This document shows, one piece after another, positions 49,093-58,053 of a DNA stretch of 64,000 nt. Each line of letters starts with the position of its first letter. Positions within the stretch are counted from its first letter, which is position 1. Below the pieces are notes generated by a model, which saw only the letters and a list, made by a program, of their open reading frames with translations, was not told the DNA's origin and ran no database searches. A program made the translations under genes and the position numbers. The stretch comes from Microbacterium sp. (GTDB lineage: Bacteria; Actinomycetota; Actinomycetes; Actinomycetales; Microbacteriaceae). The DNA is taken from positions 1 through 64,000 of the forward strand of contig NZ_JAPSIY010000003.1 in the NCBI RefSeq assembly GCF_031178445.1. The letters are read 5' to 3'.

Positions 49093-50851
49093 GGTGCTCC
49101 TCCTTGCCCTCGGCATCGGATCCGGTGCGGCCGCTCCTGTCCGTGGCGGCCACGTCCGCGCCGCCGTCGGCGTCCGCCTCGCGGTCGCCGTCCGCGGAAC
49201 CGAGGTACGCCTCGATGACACGCTCGTCGGCGGCGATCTGCGCGGCCGAGCCTTCGGCGAGCACCTCGCCGAAGTTCAGCACGACGATGTGGTCGCAGGT
49301 GTCGAGCACCATGCCGACGTTGTGCTCGATGAAGATGATGGTCAGGCCGTCCTCCGCGAGCGAGCGGATGAGGGTCGAGAGCCCCTCCGCCTCGACGTGG
49401 TTCATTCCCGCCGCGGGCTCATCGAGGATGAGCAGCGAGGGGTCGGCCGCGAGAGCGCGGGCGATCTCGAGGCGGCGCTGGTCGCCGTAGGACAGCGACT
49501 TCGCAGTGTCGTTCGCCTTGTCGAGCAGACCCACCCTGCGCAGGCAGCGCGCGGCGTGCTCCAGTGCGAGTCGCTCGTCGCGCCGGGCCGACGGCAGCCA
49601 CAGCAGCCGGCGCAGGAACGTCGGTCTGGCGACGAGATGCGCGCCGATCAGCACGTTCTCGAGGGCGGTCAGCCGGTTGAACAGCTTGGAGTGCTGGAAG
49701 GTGCGGGTCACACCGGCGGCGGCGATCTTGTGCACCGGTGTGCGGCCGACCTGCACGCCGAGCACGCTGGCCGTGCCCGAGGAGGGCGGGATGAGCCCGC
49801 TGATCATGTTGACCAGCGTCGTCTTGCCGGCGCCGTTCGGCCCGATCAGGCCGACGACGTCACCGCTGCGCACGGTCAGGTCGACGCTGCGTACGGCATG
49901 GACGCCGCCGTACTCCTTCGACAGCCCCTTCAGCTCGGCGACGACCTCGCCCTTAGCGGGGTGCACGCGCCCGGCGACGACGGCACCGCCGTCGAGCGTG
50001 CTCACGTCGATGCGCTGCCTGCGCCGGGGGATGAGGCTGGCGATGCCACCGGGCAGGTAGAGGATGACAAGCAGCAGGAGCAGGCCGGAGATGAACGGAC
50101 GGATCCAGCCGGCCTCGATGCCGATGGCGCGCTGGATCTCGGGCAGCAGCGTCTGGAATCCGCTGCCGAGGATGGGGCCCGCGAAGTTCGCCGTGCCGCC
50201 GACGACCGCGGTCACGAGACCGTCGATGGCCTTCTCGAACGCGAAGTCCTCTGGGGCGATCAGCCGCAGGTAGTACGCCCACATCACGCCGTACAGGCCG
50301 GCGAGCACCCCCGCGGCGACGAAGGCGCTGAGCCGGTGGCCGCCGACGTTGATCCCGATGGACCGGGCGGCGAGCTCATCCTCTCGGATGGCCTCGAGAG
50401 CGCGACCGTAGCGGGAGCGACCCTGGCGCCAGAACCAGTACGTGACGATGATCAGCACGGTCCAGGCGATGAGGGGCGTCATGATCTTGGGCACCGGCAT
50501 GCCCTGAGCGCCGCCGGTCCACTCCGCGTTGAGGATGAAGATGCGGATGGCCTCGGCGAAGCCGAGCGTGGCGATCGCCAGGAAGACCCCGCGCAGCCGC
50601 ATCGTCGGCAGGCCGAGGATGACGGCGGCGGCCGCGCCGACCAGCATCCCCACCACCATCGCGAACAGCAGCGTGGGCAGCGGTCCCCACTGGGTGGGAG
50701 CCGGGGTGATGGTCGCGGCGGTGAACGCGGCGATGCCCGCGAAGCCGGCCTGCGCGAGGCTGAGCTGCCCGGCGACGAGCACCGCGTAGAACGAGAACGC
50801 GAAGACCCCGTTGAGCGCGATGAAGACGAGTGTCGACTCGGTGAACAGCAT
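49085..50851 (-). CDS. Fused LivM permease and LivG ATPase
   Basis: 588 aa. Residues 1 to about 290 form the LivM permease with about eight hydrophobic helices and the EAA-like region GINVGGHRLSAF. From about 305 on is a LivG ATPase: Walker A GPNGAGKTT, VTRTFQHSKLF, signature LSYGDQRR, Walker B LLILDEP. The tail is a Gly/Asp-rich linker. The start ATG 50851 overlaps the livH stop (TGATG) with GGGAGG upstream; GTG 50854 is the other choice. In E. coli these are separate genes. Confidence 0.92.
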   Translation of the reverse strand: MLFTESTLVFIALNGVFAFSFYAVLVAGQLSLAQAGFAGIAAFTAATITPAPTQWGPLPTLLFAMVVGMLVGAAAAVILGLPTMRLRGVFLAIATLGFAEAIRIFILNAEWTGGAQGMPVPKIMTPLIAWTVLIIVTYWFWRQGRSRYGRALEAIREDELAARSIGINVGGHRLSAFVAAGVLAGLYGVMWAYYLRLIAPEDFAFEKAIDGLVTAVVGGTANFAGPILGSGFQTLLPEIQRAIGIEAGWIRPFISGLLLLLVILYLPGGIASLIPRRRQRIDVSTLDGGAVVAGRVHPAKGEVVAELKGLSKEYGGVHAVRSVDLTVRSGDVVGLIGPNGAGKTTLVNMISGLIPPSSGTASVLGVQVGRTPVHKIAAAGVTRTFQHSKLFNRLTALENVLIGAHLVARPTFLRRLLWLPSARRDERLALEHAARCLRRVGLLDKANDTAKSLSYGDQRRLEIARALAADPSLLILDEPAAGMNHVEAEGLSTLIRSLAEDGLTIIFIEHNVGMVLDTCDHIVVLNFGEVLAEGSAAQIAADERVIEAYLGSADGDREADADGGADVAATDRSGRTGSDAEGKEEHRG

Positions 50852-51726
50852 CACACCTCCCGGACCCGGCGCTTGCCGAAGAGTCCCTGCGGACGCAGCA
50901 GCAGGATGACGAACAGCAGTGCGAACGCGATGAGATCACGCCAGCTCGAGCCGATGTACTGGATGGCGAACACCTCGGCGATGCCGAGGATGAGCCCACC
51001 GATGAGCGCTCCCGGCAGGGATCCCATTCCGCCCACGATGATGACCGCGAGCCCCTTCAACTCGATGGCGCCACCCATGCCCAGCTGCGCGCTGTTCACG
51101 TTCAGGGCGAACAGCACGCCGGCGACGGCGCCCAGAGCGGTCGAGATGGCGAATGTCATCGCCGTGACACGGTCGACGTTCACGCCCAGTACGCGCGCAG
51201 CGGTCGGGTTCTCCGCGACGGCGCGCATCGAGCGGCCGAGTGCGGTGCGGCCGACCAGCACCGTCAATGCGATCATGAGTCCGAGCGAGACGCCCAGGAT
51301 CACGAGCTGCAGCGTGCTCGCGGTCACGCCCGCGAAGGGGATGCTCTCATCCGGCACCGTGTCCGGCGGGAAGCGCCGAGTGTTCGGACCGAAGACCGCC
51401 TGCAGAAGCGCGATCGTCATGCCGCCCATGGCGATCGACGAGATCAGCCCGGCGAAGTGCGCGTCGGGGCGATCCTTCAACGGCCGGAACGCGACCCGCT
51501 CGATGAGCAGGCCCAGGAGCGCACCGAAGGCGAACACGATCACCAGCACGAGCGCGATCGGCAGATCGAACGTGTCGGTGAGCCAGATGCCGACGAACGC
51601 CGAGGCGGCGAACGCGGCCGGGTGGGCCAGATTCAGACGATCCAGGATGCCGAACACCAGCGTGAAGCCGATGGCGAACAGCGCGTAGATCGATCCGAGG
51701 AACAGGCCGTTCAGCAGCTGCTGCAT
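50851..51726 (-). CDS. livH: Branched-chain-type amino acid importer permease (LivH)
   Basis: 291 aa membrane protein. It has the LivH starting motif LLNGLFLGSIYALFAIGFTLVFG, the EAA segment GRSMRAVAENPTAARVLGVNVDRV and a C-terminal RPQGLFGKR. It forms the channel with the LivM part of the fusion protein. It follows the binding-protein gene by 25 bp. Confidence 0.93.
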   Translation of the reverse strand: MQQLLNGLFLGSIYALFAIGFTLVFGILDRLNLAHPAAFAASAFVGIWLTDTFDLPIALVLVIVFAFGALLGLLIERVAFRPLKDRPDAHFAGLISSIAMGGMTIALLQAVFGPNTRRFPPDTVPDESIPFAGVTASTLQLVILGVSLGLMIALTVLVGRTALGRSMRAVAENPTAARVLGVNVDRVTAMTFAISTALGAVAGVLFALNVNSAQLGMGGAIELKGLAVIIVGGMGSLPGALIGGLILGIAEVFAIQYIGSSWRDLIAFALLFVILLLRPQGLFGKRRVREV

Positions 51727-51751
51727 GGGGTTCCCTCTCGCGGAACGCGGA

Positions 51752-52927
51752 TCACTTCAGGACAGCGAACTTACCGTCCTCGACGATCTGCACCACGGCC
51801 GGGTGCTCGGCGTCGCGGTTCTCGTTGATGCTGATCTCGCCCAGCGGAGTGGCCAGGTCCTTGACCTGGGTCAGACCGTCCTGGATGTCGGCGCGCTCGC
51901 CCGAGCAGTTCGCGCGGACGGCGTGGTCGATGATCTTCAGACCCGTGTACGCCTGAGCGGCGAACTGGTCGGGGCCCGAGCCGTGCTTCTCCTCGAACGC
52001 CGCCATGAAGTCCGTGTTCTCGGGGCTGTCGGATGCCGAGTTCCAGGCTGCGCCGACGATGACGCCCTCAGCGGCATCCCCGGCATCCGCCATCAGCTGG
52101 GGGTTGTTGAAGCCGTTGCCACCGATGATCGGCTGGTCGACGCCCAGCTCGCGCGCCTGGGTGACCAGCGGGATCGCGGCCTCGATGAGGGCCGAGACGA
52201 CGATCGCATCGGCGTCCTGCTCCTTGGCCGCGGTGAGCAGGCTGCGGAAGTCGGTGTCCTTCACCGAGAAGGTCAGGGTGTCGGCGATCTCCACGCCCTC
52301 GTCCTCGAGCGCCGACTCCATGACCTGGAAGCCGGACTCGGTGAACGCGTCGTCGTTGCTGTACATCACGACGACCTTCTCCAGACCGAGCTTCTCGGTC
52401 GCCGCTGCGATGGTCTGCGGGATCACCTGCGCCTCGGTCAGCGAGTCGCGGAAGATGAAATCGCCCTGCTCGGTGATTCCCGTGGCCGTGTTCGAGATCG
52501 CGAGCACGGGCACGCCGGCCTCCTGCGCGACCGGCTGTGCCTGGAAGGCCGTGTTCGAGAGGGTGGGTCCGATGATGGCGCTGGTGCCGTCGCCGACGAA
52601 GTTCTCGAAGACGCCGATGGCCTGACGCGGATCTGTGCCGTCGTCCTCGACCTTCAGCTCGTACTTCACACCCTCTGCCGCGTTGAGCTCCTCCAGGGCC
52701 AGCTCGAGACCCTTCTGCTGCGATTCGCCGTAGCTCGCAGCGCCCCCGGTGAGGCTGAGCGCCGCGCCGACCTGCACGGTGCCTTCGATCACGCAGGATT
52801 CGCCGCTGCCGGTGCCCTTCAGGCCTTCGGCGGAGCCGCCTCCGTCGCCATCGCCGCCGGCGCTGCAGCCGGCGAGGACGAGAGCGGATGCAGAAAGGAT
52901 GACTGCGGTGCGGACGGCTTTGCGCAT
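51752..52927 (-). CDS. Branched-chain-type amino acid importer, binding lipoprotein
   Basis: 391 aa. Lipoprotein signal with lipobox LVLAGC (Cys21), a Gly/Asp linker, then a type I periplasmic-binding fold (VGAALSLTGGAASYGESQQKGLELALEELN, GPTLSNTAFQAQPVAQEAGVP). It binds a branched-chain or other amino acid, or an amide or hydroxy acid, outside the membrane. The start at 52927 has CGGAGAT upstream; longer open frame upstream was rejected because the signal peptide would be buried. First gene of the importer-LldD operon. Confidence 0.93.
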   Translation of the reverse strand: MRKAVRTAVILSASALVLAGCSAGGDGDGGGSAEGLKGTGSGESCVIEGTVQVGAALSLTGGAASYGESQQKGLELALEELNAAEGVKYELKVEDDGTDPRQAIGVFENFVGDGTSAIIGPTLSNTAFQAQPVAQEAGVPVLAISNTATGITEQGDFIFRDSLTEAQVIPQTIAAATEKLGLEKVVVMYSNDDAFTESGFQVMESALEDEGVEIADTLTFSVKDTDFRSLLTAAKEQDADAIVVSALIEAAIPLVTQARELGVDQPIIGGNGFNNPQLMADAGDAAEGVIVGAAWNSASDSPENTDFMAAFEEKHGSGPDQFAAQAYTGLKIIDHAVRANCSGERADIQDGLTQVKDLATPLGEISINENRDAEHPAVVQIVEDGKFAVLK

Positions 52928-53080
52928 GAGATCTCCGATGAGCGAGCGATTCAGATTCGCCGGCGCGACGTCGATCGGGTGGAGCGTCATGGCGTGAGCG
53001 CGTCAGCCTCTTCGAAGCGCGCTGGCGATGGATCGATCATAGTGCCGCGCGACGTGCGATCGACGCCGATGCGCGACGGG

Positions 53081-53437
53081 TCACCAGAGGACGGCGATGC
53101 CGGCGTTCACGAGCGTGAGCACGCCGACACCCCAGAACAGAACGGGCGGCACTGCGCCCGCCTTGCGCTGGCGTGCCTGTCCGATGCCGAGGAACGCTCC
53201 GATGATCAGCAGCACGATGAGCTTGGTGCCGATCTTGGCGTAGTTCATCTCGGCGCCCTCGGGCAGGCCCCACGGCGCGGCCAGCGCCAGTCCGGCTACC
53301 GCTGCGATTGAGATCCCGACGTGCATGAGCCGCGCGATCTCGCGTTTGCCGCCGAAAGCCTGCACCGCCCAGGATCCGAACAGCACGGCGAAGCCGATCA
53401 GGTGGATGAACAGGACGATGTGGCGCAGGGTCTCCAT
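53081..53437 (-). CDS. Small membrane protein of unknown function
   Basis: 118 aa with four hydrophobic helices: HIVLFIHLIGFAVLFGSWAV, HVGISIAAVAGLALAA, GTKLIVLLIIGAFLGI and VLFWGVGVLTLVNAGIAVLW. It resembles the small actinobacterial four-helix membrane proteins found near riboflavin or respiration genes. No catalytic residues. The start at 53437 has a modest GAGA upstream. No function is proposed. Confidence 0.7.
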   Translation of the reverse strand: METLRHIVLFIHLIGFAVLFGSWAVQAFGGKREIARLMHVGISIAAVAGLALAAPWGLPEGAEMNYAKIGTKLIVLLIIGAFLGIGQARQRKAGAVPPVLFWGVGVLTLVNAGIAVLW

Positions 53438-53481
53438 GGCCCCCAGGCTAGCCGAACCGACGACGGCGCCGCAGCGGCCGA

Positions 53482-53958
53482 TCAGCCGCGCAGTTCCGCG
53501 ATCACGCGAGCGGTCCGCAGCGCGGCATCCGCGGCCTCGGCGCCCTTGTCCTCCTTCGAGCCCTCGAGCCCGGCGCGCTCGAGTCCCTGCTGCTCGTCGT
53601 CGAGCGTGAGCACGCCGAATCCGACCGGCCTGCCGGCGTCGAGTGCGACGCGGGTCAGCCCGTCGGTGGTCGCCGCCGAGACGTACTCGAAGTGCGGCGT
53701 CCCGCCCCGGATGATCACGCCCAGCGCGACGACCGCATCCGCGCCCCCCGCGAAGGCGGCCTGAGCCGCGACGGCCAGCTCGAACGACCCCGGCACGCGC
53801 ACGAGCGAGTGCGCGGCGCCGGCCGCGTCGAGCGTGCGCTGGGCCCCCGCGATCAGTCCATCGGTGATGGTGTCGTGCCAGGTCCCCGCGACGATGACGA
53901 CGCGCAGCCCGCTGCCGTCGACGGGGGTCTGCGTGGTGGGTGCTCCTTCGCGGCTCAT
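53482..53958 (-). CDS. ribH: 6,7-dimethyl-8-ribityllumazine synthase
   Basis: 158 aa, the usual size. It condenses the ribityl-aminopyrimidine with dihydroxybutanone phosphate to give lumazine. PGSFELAVAAQ and the loop GVIIRGGTPHFEYV are typical of the pentamer or icosahedral RibH. The start overlaps the ribBA stop (ATGA). It is the last rib gene here. Confidence 0.96.
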   Translation of the reverse strand: MSREGAPTTQTPVDGSGLRVVIVAGTWHDTITDGLIAGAQRTLDAAGAAHSLVRVPGSFELAVAAQAAFAGGADAVVALGVIIRGGTPHFEYVSAATTDGLTRVALDAGRPVGFGVLTLDDEQQGLERAGLEGSKEDKGAEAADAALRTARVIAELRG

Positions 53959-55229
53959 GCCTGCTCCTTCCCCTGCGCGAGCGCCTCGGCCAGTTCGGCC
54001 TCGCCGATGATGTGGCCCATGCGGTCGCGCTTGGTCTCGAGATACTGGTGGTTGTTCGGTCCGACGCCGACGATCAGCGGCACCTGCTCGACGACGTCGA
54101 GGCCGAGCTCGCGCAGCTTGTTCACCTTGTCGGTGTTGTTCGTGAGCAGCCGCACCTTGGACACGCCCAGGTCAGCGAGGATGCCCGCGGCAGCGGCGTA
54201 CTCGCGGGCGTCCGCCGGCAAGCCGAGCGCCAGGTTCGCGTCGACGGTGTCGAGGCCATCCTCCTGCAGGCTGTAGGCGCGGAGCTTGTTGATCAGTCCG
54301 ATTCCGCGACCCTCGTGTCCGCGCATGTAGATGACGATCCCGCCGTCCTGCTCGATGGCGTCGAGCGCCGCGTCCAGCTGCGGGCCGCACTCGCATTTCA
54401 GCGACCCGAACGCCTCGCCCGTCAGGCATTCCGAATGCACCCGCACCAGTGCGGTCTCGCCGGGCTCTCCCGACACGACGGCGATGTGATCGGTGCCGGT
54501 GACGCGGTCCTTGTAGGCGAGGAAGCGGAAGGAGCCGTGCTCGGTCGGCACATTGGCATCGGCGCGGAGGCTCACTCGCCGCCGTCCGTGCGGTGCGCGG
54601 GCGGCCGCACCGTCGAGCGGATCGATCTCGTTGAGGTGCGCGATGAGCTGCTCGATGGTGATGACGGGTACGCCGTCGCGTTCACCGAGCTCGAGCAGGC
54701 CCGGCATGCGCATCATGCTGCCGTCCTCGGCGACGACCTCGGCGATCGCACCGACCGGGCGGAGACCGGCCAGGCGCATCAGCTCCACAGCCGCCTCGGT
54801 GTGACCGCTTCGCTCGCGCACGCCTCCGTCGACCGCCCGCAGGGGCAGGATGTGCCCGGGGCGGATGATGCTGGTCGCCGTCGACCCGGGGTCGGCCAGC
54901 ACGTTCAGGGTGTGAGCCCTGTCGCCGGCGCTGATGCCGGTGGTGACGCCGCTCGCGGCATCCACGCTCACCGTGTATGCGGTCGATCGGGCGTCCTCGT
55001 TCGACTCGACCATAGGCGGCAGGTTGAGGTGATCGGCGAGATCCGCGGGCATCGGCGCGCAGACGAAGCCCGAAGACCAGCGCACCATCCATGCGACGGA
55101 GCTCGGCGTCGCCAGCTCTGCCGACAGGATGACGTCGCCTTCGTTCTCGCGATCCTCGTCGTCGGCGACGATGATCGGCCGTCCCGCGCGCAGTGCGTCG
55201 AGGGCCTCGGCAATGGTGGAAAGGCTCAT
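53955..55229 (-). CDS. ribBA: Bifunctional dihydroxybutanone phosphate synthase / GTP cyclohydrolase II
   Basis: 424 aa. The N-terminal RibB half has the acidic DDEDRENEGD loop, and the C-terminal RibA half has the zinc cysteines in VHSECLTGEAFGSLKCECGPQL. It supplies both precursors, dihydroxybutanone phosphate from ribulose-5-phosphate and the pyrimidine from GTP. Translational overlap with both neighbours (ATGA each side). Confidence 0.96.
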   Translation of the reverse strand: MSLSTIAEALDALRAGRPIIVADDEDRENEGDVILSAELATPSSVAWMVRWSSGFVCAPMPADLADHLNLPPMVESNEDARSTAYTVSVDAASGVTTGISAGDRAHTLNVLADPGSTATSIIRPGHILPLRAVDGGVRERSGHTEAAVELMRLAGLRPVGAIAEVVAEDGSMMRMPGLLELGERDGVPVITIEQLIAHLNEIDPLDGAAARAPHGRRRVSLRADANVPTEHGSFRFLAYKDRVTGTDHIAVVSGEPGETALVRVHSECLTGEAFGSLKCECGPQLDAALDAIEQDGGIVIYMRGHEGRGIGLINKLRAYSLQEDGLDTVDANLALGLPADAREYAAAAGILADLGVSKVRLLTNNTDKVNKLRELGLDVVEQVPLIVGVGPNNHQYLETKRDRMGHIIGEAELAEALAQGKEQA

Positions 55230-55855
55230 CGGGAGCCTCCTTCCGGAACGGAGCGGAACGCGAGCAGGCGCTCGACGTGACGGGCGAGGATGTCGGTCTC
55301 GAGATTGACGATGTCACCGGGCTGCAGATCGCCCAGCGTTGTGGCCTCGAGCGTCTCGGGGATGAGCGAGACCTCGAACCAGGCGTCGCCCGCAGCGGGC
55401 GCGCTGACGGCGCTCACGGTGAGCGATGTGCCTGCGACGGTGATCGAACCCTTGTCGACGACGAGCGGCGCGAGGTCCGCCGGCATGCTGATGCGCAGCA
55501 CCCGCCATTGCTCGCCGGGGCGCACCTCCAGCACGGAGCCGGTGCCGTCGACGTGCCCCTGCACGATGTGGCCGCCGAGCCGTGCACCCACCGGCATGGC
55601 CTTCTCGATGTTGACGCGCGACCCCACCTGCAGCGCTCCGAGTGCCGACACGTCGAGGGTCTGCTTCATGACATCGGCGTCGAACGACTCGGCGGTCGAT
55701 CCGACCACGGTCAGGCACACGCCGCTGACGGCGATCGACTCGCCGTGCACCGCGTCGGATGCCGCACCAGGGGCGCGCACCGTCAGGCGCCAGCCGTCTC
55801 CCGAAGCGGAGATCGCGGCGATCTCGCCGATCTCCTCGATGATTCCGGTGAACAT
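55226..55855 (-). CDS. ribE: Riboflavin synthase alpha subunit
   Basis: 209 aa with two repeated lumazine-binding domains; the start MFTGIIEEIGEI is characteristic, and a second such motif occurs near residue 98 (ARLGGHIVQGHVDGTG). It dismutates two lumazine molecules to riboflavin. The start at 55855 overlaps the ribD stop by one base; longer frames were rejected. Confidence 0.95.
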   Translation of the reverse strand: MFTGIIEEIGEIAAISASGDGWRLTVRAPGAASDAVHGESIAVSGVCLTVVGSTAESFDADVMKQTLDVSALGALQVGSRVNIEKAMPVGARLGGHIVQGHVDGTGSVLEVRPGEQWRVLRISMPADLAPLVVDKGSITVAGTSLTVSAVSAPAAGDAWFEVSLIPETLEATTLGDLQPGDIVNLETDILARHVERLLAFRSVPEGGSR

Positions 55856-56883
55856 CAGTTCCCTTCCTTCGTCGTCGCCGGACGGGCGATCACGAGCAGA
55901 TCGGCGCCCAGCGGCATCCATTCGTCGACGATGAGCCTGCGGGCGCCGTCGATGCCCTCGACGCCGATGTCGGTGAGGGCGAGGCGCGCACCCCCGAGAA
56001 GCACGGGCGCGATGTAGGCGAGCACGTCGTCGCAGAGACCCTCCGCGATGAACCGGCTGGCGAGCGTGGGGCCGCCTTCGACGAACACGCGCTGCACTCC
56101 GCGCTCACGCAGATCGTCCAGGACGGCGTGAAGATCCCGCGTCGGATAGAACAGCGGCTCCCTGGGGTGACGGCGCAGCGCCGCGTCGGCAGGCGTCTCG
56201 CGTGCGCCGATGACGACGGGAACCGGCTGGTGGGGGAGCAGCACGTCGCCGTCGCGCGCGGTGAGCGACGGGTCGTCGGCGAGAACGGTGCCGGTGCCGA
56301 CGACGATGGCGTCGGATGCCGCGCGGCGCAGGTGCACGTCCGCGCGCGCGGCTGCGCCTGTGATCCACTGACTGGTGCCGTCGGATGCGGCGGCGCGGCC
56401 GTCGAGGCTCTGAGCCCATTTGACGGTGACGCGAGGACGGCCCAGGCGCTGCACGTCGAGCCAGTCGGCGATCAGCGCCCTCGACGCCTCGGCCTGCTCG
56501 CCGGGTTCGACATCGACTCCGGCGGCGCGTAGGCGCTCGCCACCGCCACTGGAGAGCTCACCCGGATCGTCCAGAGCGTAGACGACGCGGCCCACACCGG
56601 CGTCGATCAGGGCCTGAGAGCAGGGCCCGGTGCGGCCGGTGTGATTGCAGGGTTCCAGGGTGACGACGGCGGTGGCGCCGCGCGCGGCGCCCGGTGCGAG
56701 CTTCCCGAGGGCGTCGACCTCGGCGTGCGGGGTGCCGGCGCCGCGGTGCCAGCCTTCGGCGAGCACATCGCCGGCGGGGGAGAGGATGATCGCGCCCACC
56801 TGGGGGTTCAGCCCGCGAGGACCGTTGCCGGCGAGTTCGAGGGCGCGCGTCATCGCGTGGCGCTCTGCCTCGGTCACTGCCAT
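55855..56883 (-). CDS. ribD: Bifunctional pyrimidine deaminase/reductase RibD
   Basis: 342 aa. The N-terminal deaminase has the zinc site HAEVDAL and EPCNHTGRTGPC; the C-terminal reductase has VKWAQSLDGRAA and FVEGGPTLASRF. It performs steps two and three of the pyrimidine branch. The start at 56883 has AAGGAC upstream. It is first in the operon and follows the FMN riboswitch by 54 nt. Confidence 0.95.
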   Translation of the reverse strand: MAVTEAERHAMTRALELAGNGPRGLNPQVGAIILSPAGDVLAEGWHRGAGTPHAEVDALGKLAPGAARGATAVVTLEPCNHTGRTGPCSQALIDAGVGRVVYALDDPGELSSGGGERLRAAGVDVEPGEQAEASRALIADWLDVQRLGRPRVTVKWAQSLDGRAAASDGTSQWITGAAARADVHLRRAASDAIVVGTGTVLADDPSLTARDGDVLLPHQPVPVVIGARETPADAALRRHPREPLFYPTRDLHAVLDDLRERGVQRVFVEGGPTLASRFIAEGLCDDVLAYIAPVLLGGARLALTDIGVEGIDGARRLIVDEWMPLGADLLVIARPATTKEGN

Positions 56884-56936
56884 CCGTCGTCCTTCGTCCA
56901 GGCTTCCGGGGTGGCCGAGGGCGCGCTCGCGCGACC

Positions 56937-57073
56937 CGTGCTTCCTCTCATCCGGACTCGCGAGCCTGAGCTCGCATCACCGTCGGTTCCGGATTTCCAC
57001 CGGATCGGCGCCTGATCGCAGGCGTTCGCGGACTGTCACCGCCGGTTCGGATTCACACCGACCCCGGAGCACG
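56937..57073 (-). promoter_or_regulatory. FMN riboswitch (RFN element)
   Basis: On the minus strand, 5' GTGCTCCGGGGTCGG, then GTGAATCC, ACCGGCGGT, GACAGTCCGCG, a variable hairpin (GCCTGCGATCAGGC), GGATCCGGTGGAAATCC-like stems, GACGGTGATG and 3' CCGGATGAGAGGAAGCACG. These are the conserved joining blocks of the FMN aptamer in the right order, and the ends pair (CGTGCT with AGCACG). It should sense FMN and down-regulate the rib operon downstream, by termination or by hiding the ribosome binding site. The minus-strand -10 candidate TAGACT is at 57090-57085. Confidence 0.93.
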
Positions 57074-57134
57074 TTGATGCTCTGAGTCTACTCAACACGA
57101 GCGCGCGGGTTTCATTCCCCGCGGGTGCTGCGCG

Positions 57135-57998
57135 TCATTTCAGCAGGCGCGAGAGCCTGCGGTCGGCGAGCGGTCTGCCGCCGGTCTGACAGGTGGGGCA
57201 GTACTCCAGGCTGCGGTCCGCGAAGAACACGCTGCGAACGGTGTCGCCGCACACGGGGCACGCCTCTCCGCGTCTGGCGTGCACCTGCATGCCGCGTCGC
57301 TTGGCATCCTTGAGCTCGGCCGGTGGCTTTCCGGATGCCGCTGCGACCGCCTCGCGCAGCGTCGACTGCATCGCGTCGTAGAGACGGTCGACGTCGGCGT
57401 CGTCGAGGTTCCCCGCGGGAGCATAGGGAGACATCTTCGCGGCGTGCAGGATCTCGTCGCTGTACGCGTTACCGATCCCCGCGATCAATCCCTGGTCGCG
57501 CAGCAGCCCTTTGATCTGCATCCGCCGCCCGGTGAGCAGCGCGGCGAACGCATCGCGCGTGAAGGCGTCGTCGAGAGGGTCGGGTCCGAGGTGGGCGATG
57601 CCCGGCACGTCACGGGGGTCGCGGGTCACGTAGACGGCGAGGGACTTCTTGGTGCCCGCCTCGGTGAGATCGAACCCGCTGCCGTCGTCGAGGGCCACGC
57701 GCAGCGCAATCGGCGACTTGCCGGGTTTGATGAGCGTCTTCGGCAGTTCGTCGTACCAGCGCAGCCACCCCGCTTTGGCGAGGTGGAAGACGAGGTGCAG
57801 GTCGTCGCCGCACGCCAGATCGATGAACTTGCCGTGCCGCGCAGCGCCGGTGATCATCGCATCCTGCAGTGCGGTGACGGGCGGATCGAACGTCTTCAGT
57901 GCCGCGATCGCGCTCACGCTGACGCGCGTGATCGTGCGTCCCGCCGCTCGTTCGGCGAGGAAACCGACGAGTCCCTGAACCTCCGGCATCTCAGGCAT
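57135..57998 (-). CDS. Fpg/Nei family DNA glycosylase-AP lyase
   Basis: 287 aa. After Met removal the chain begins PEMPEV, giving Pro1/Glu2 catalysis. The conserved Lys57 lies in ARHGKFI, the H2TH region is QGLIAGIGNAYSDEILHAAKMSP, and the C-terminal zinc finger is CPVCG...YCPTC. It removes oxidised or otherwise damaged bases and cuts the AP site. The missing residue details do not decide between Fpg and Nei activity. Start as in the family. Confidence 0.9.
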   Translation of the reverse strand: MPEMPEVQGLVGFLAERAAGRTITRVSVSAIAALKTFDPPVTALQDAMITGAARHGKFIDLACGDDLHLVFHLAKAGWLRWYDELPKTLIKPGKSPIALRVALDDGSGFDLTEAGTKKSLAVYVTRDPRDVPGIAHLGPDPLDDAFTRDAFAALLTGRRMQIKGLLRDQGLIAGIGNAYSDEILHAAKMSPYAPAGNLDDADVDRLYDAMQSTLREAVAAASGKPPAELKDAKRRGMQVHARRGEACPVCGDTVRSVFFADRSLEYCPTCQTGGRPLADRRLSRLLK

Positions 57999-58053
57999 GG
58001 TGACATCCTGACACGACCGGGCGACGTCGGCGAGGGCGAGCCTCCGCCCGTCG

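Noticed and set aside
48761..51688. 975-codon open frame antisense to livF, livMG and livH
   Set aside because: Composition is typical of shadow frames and the sense-strand genes are unmistakable.
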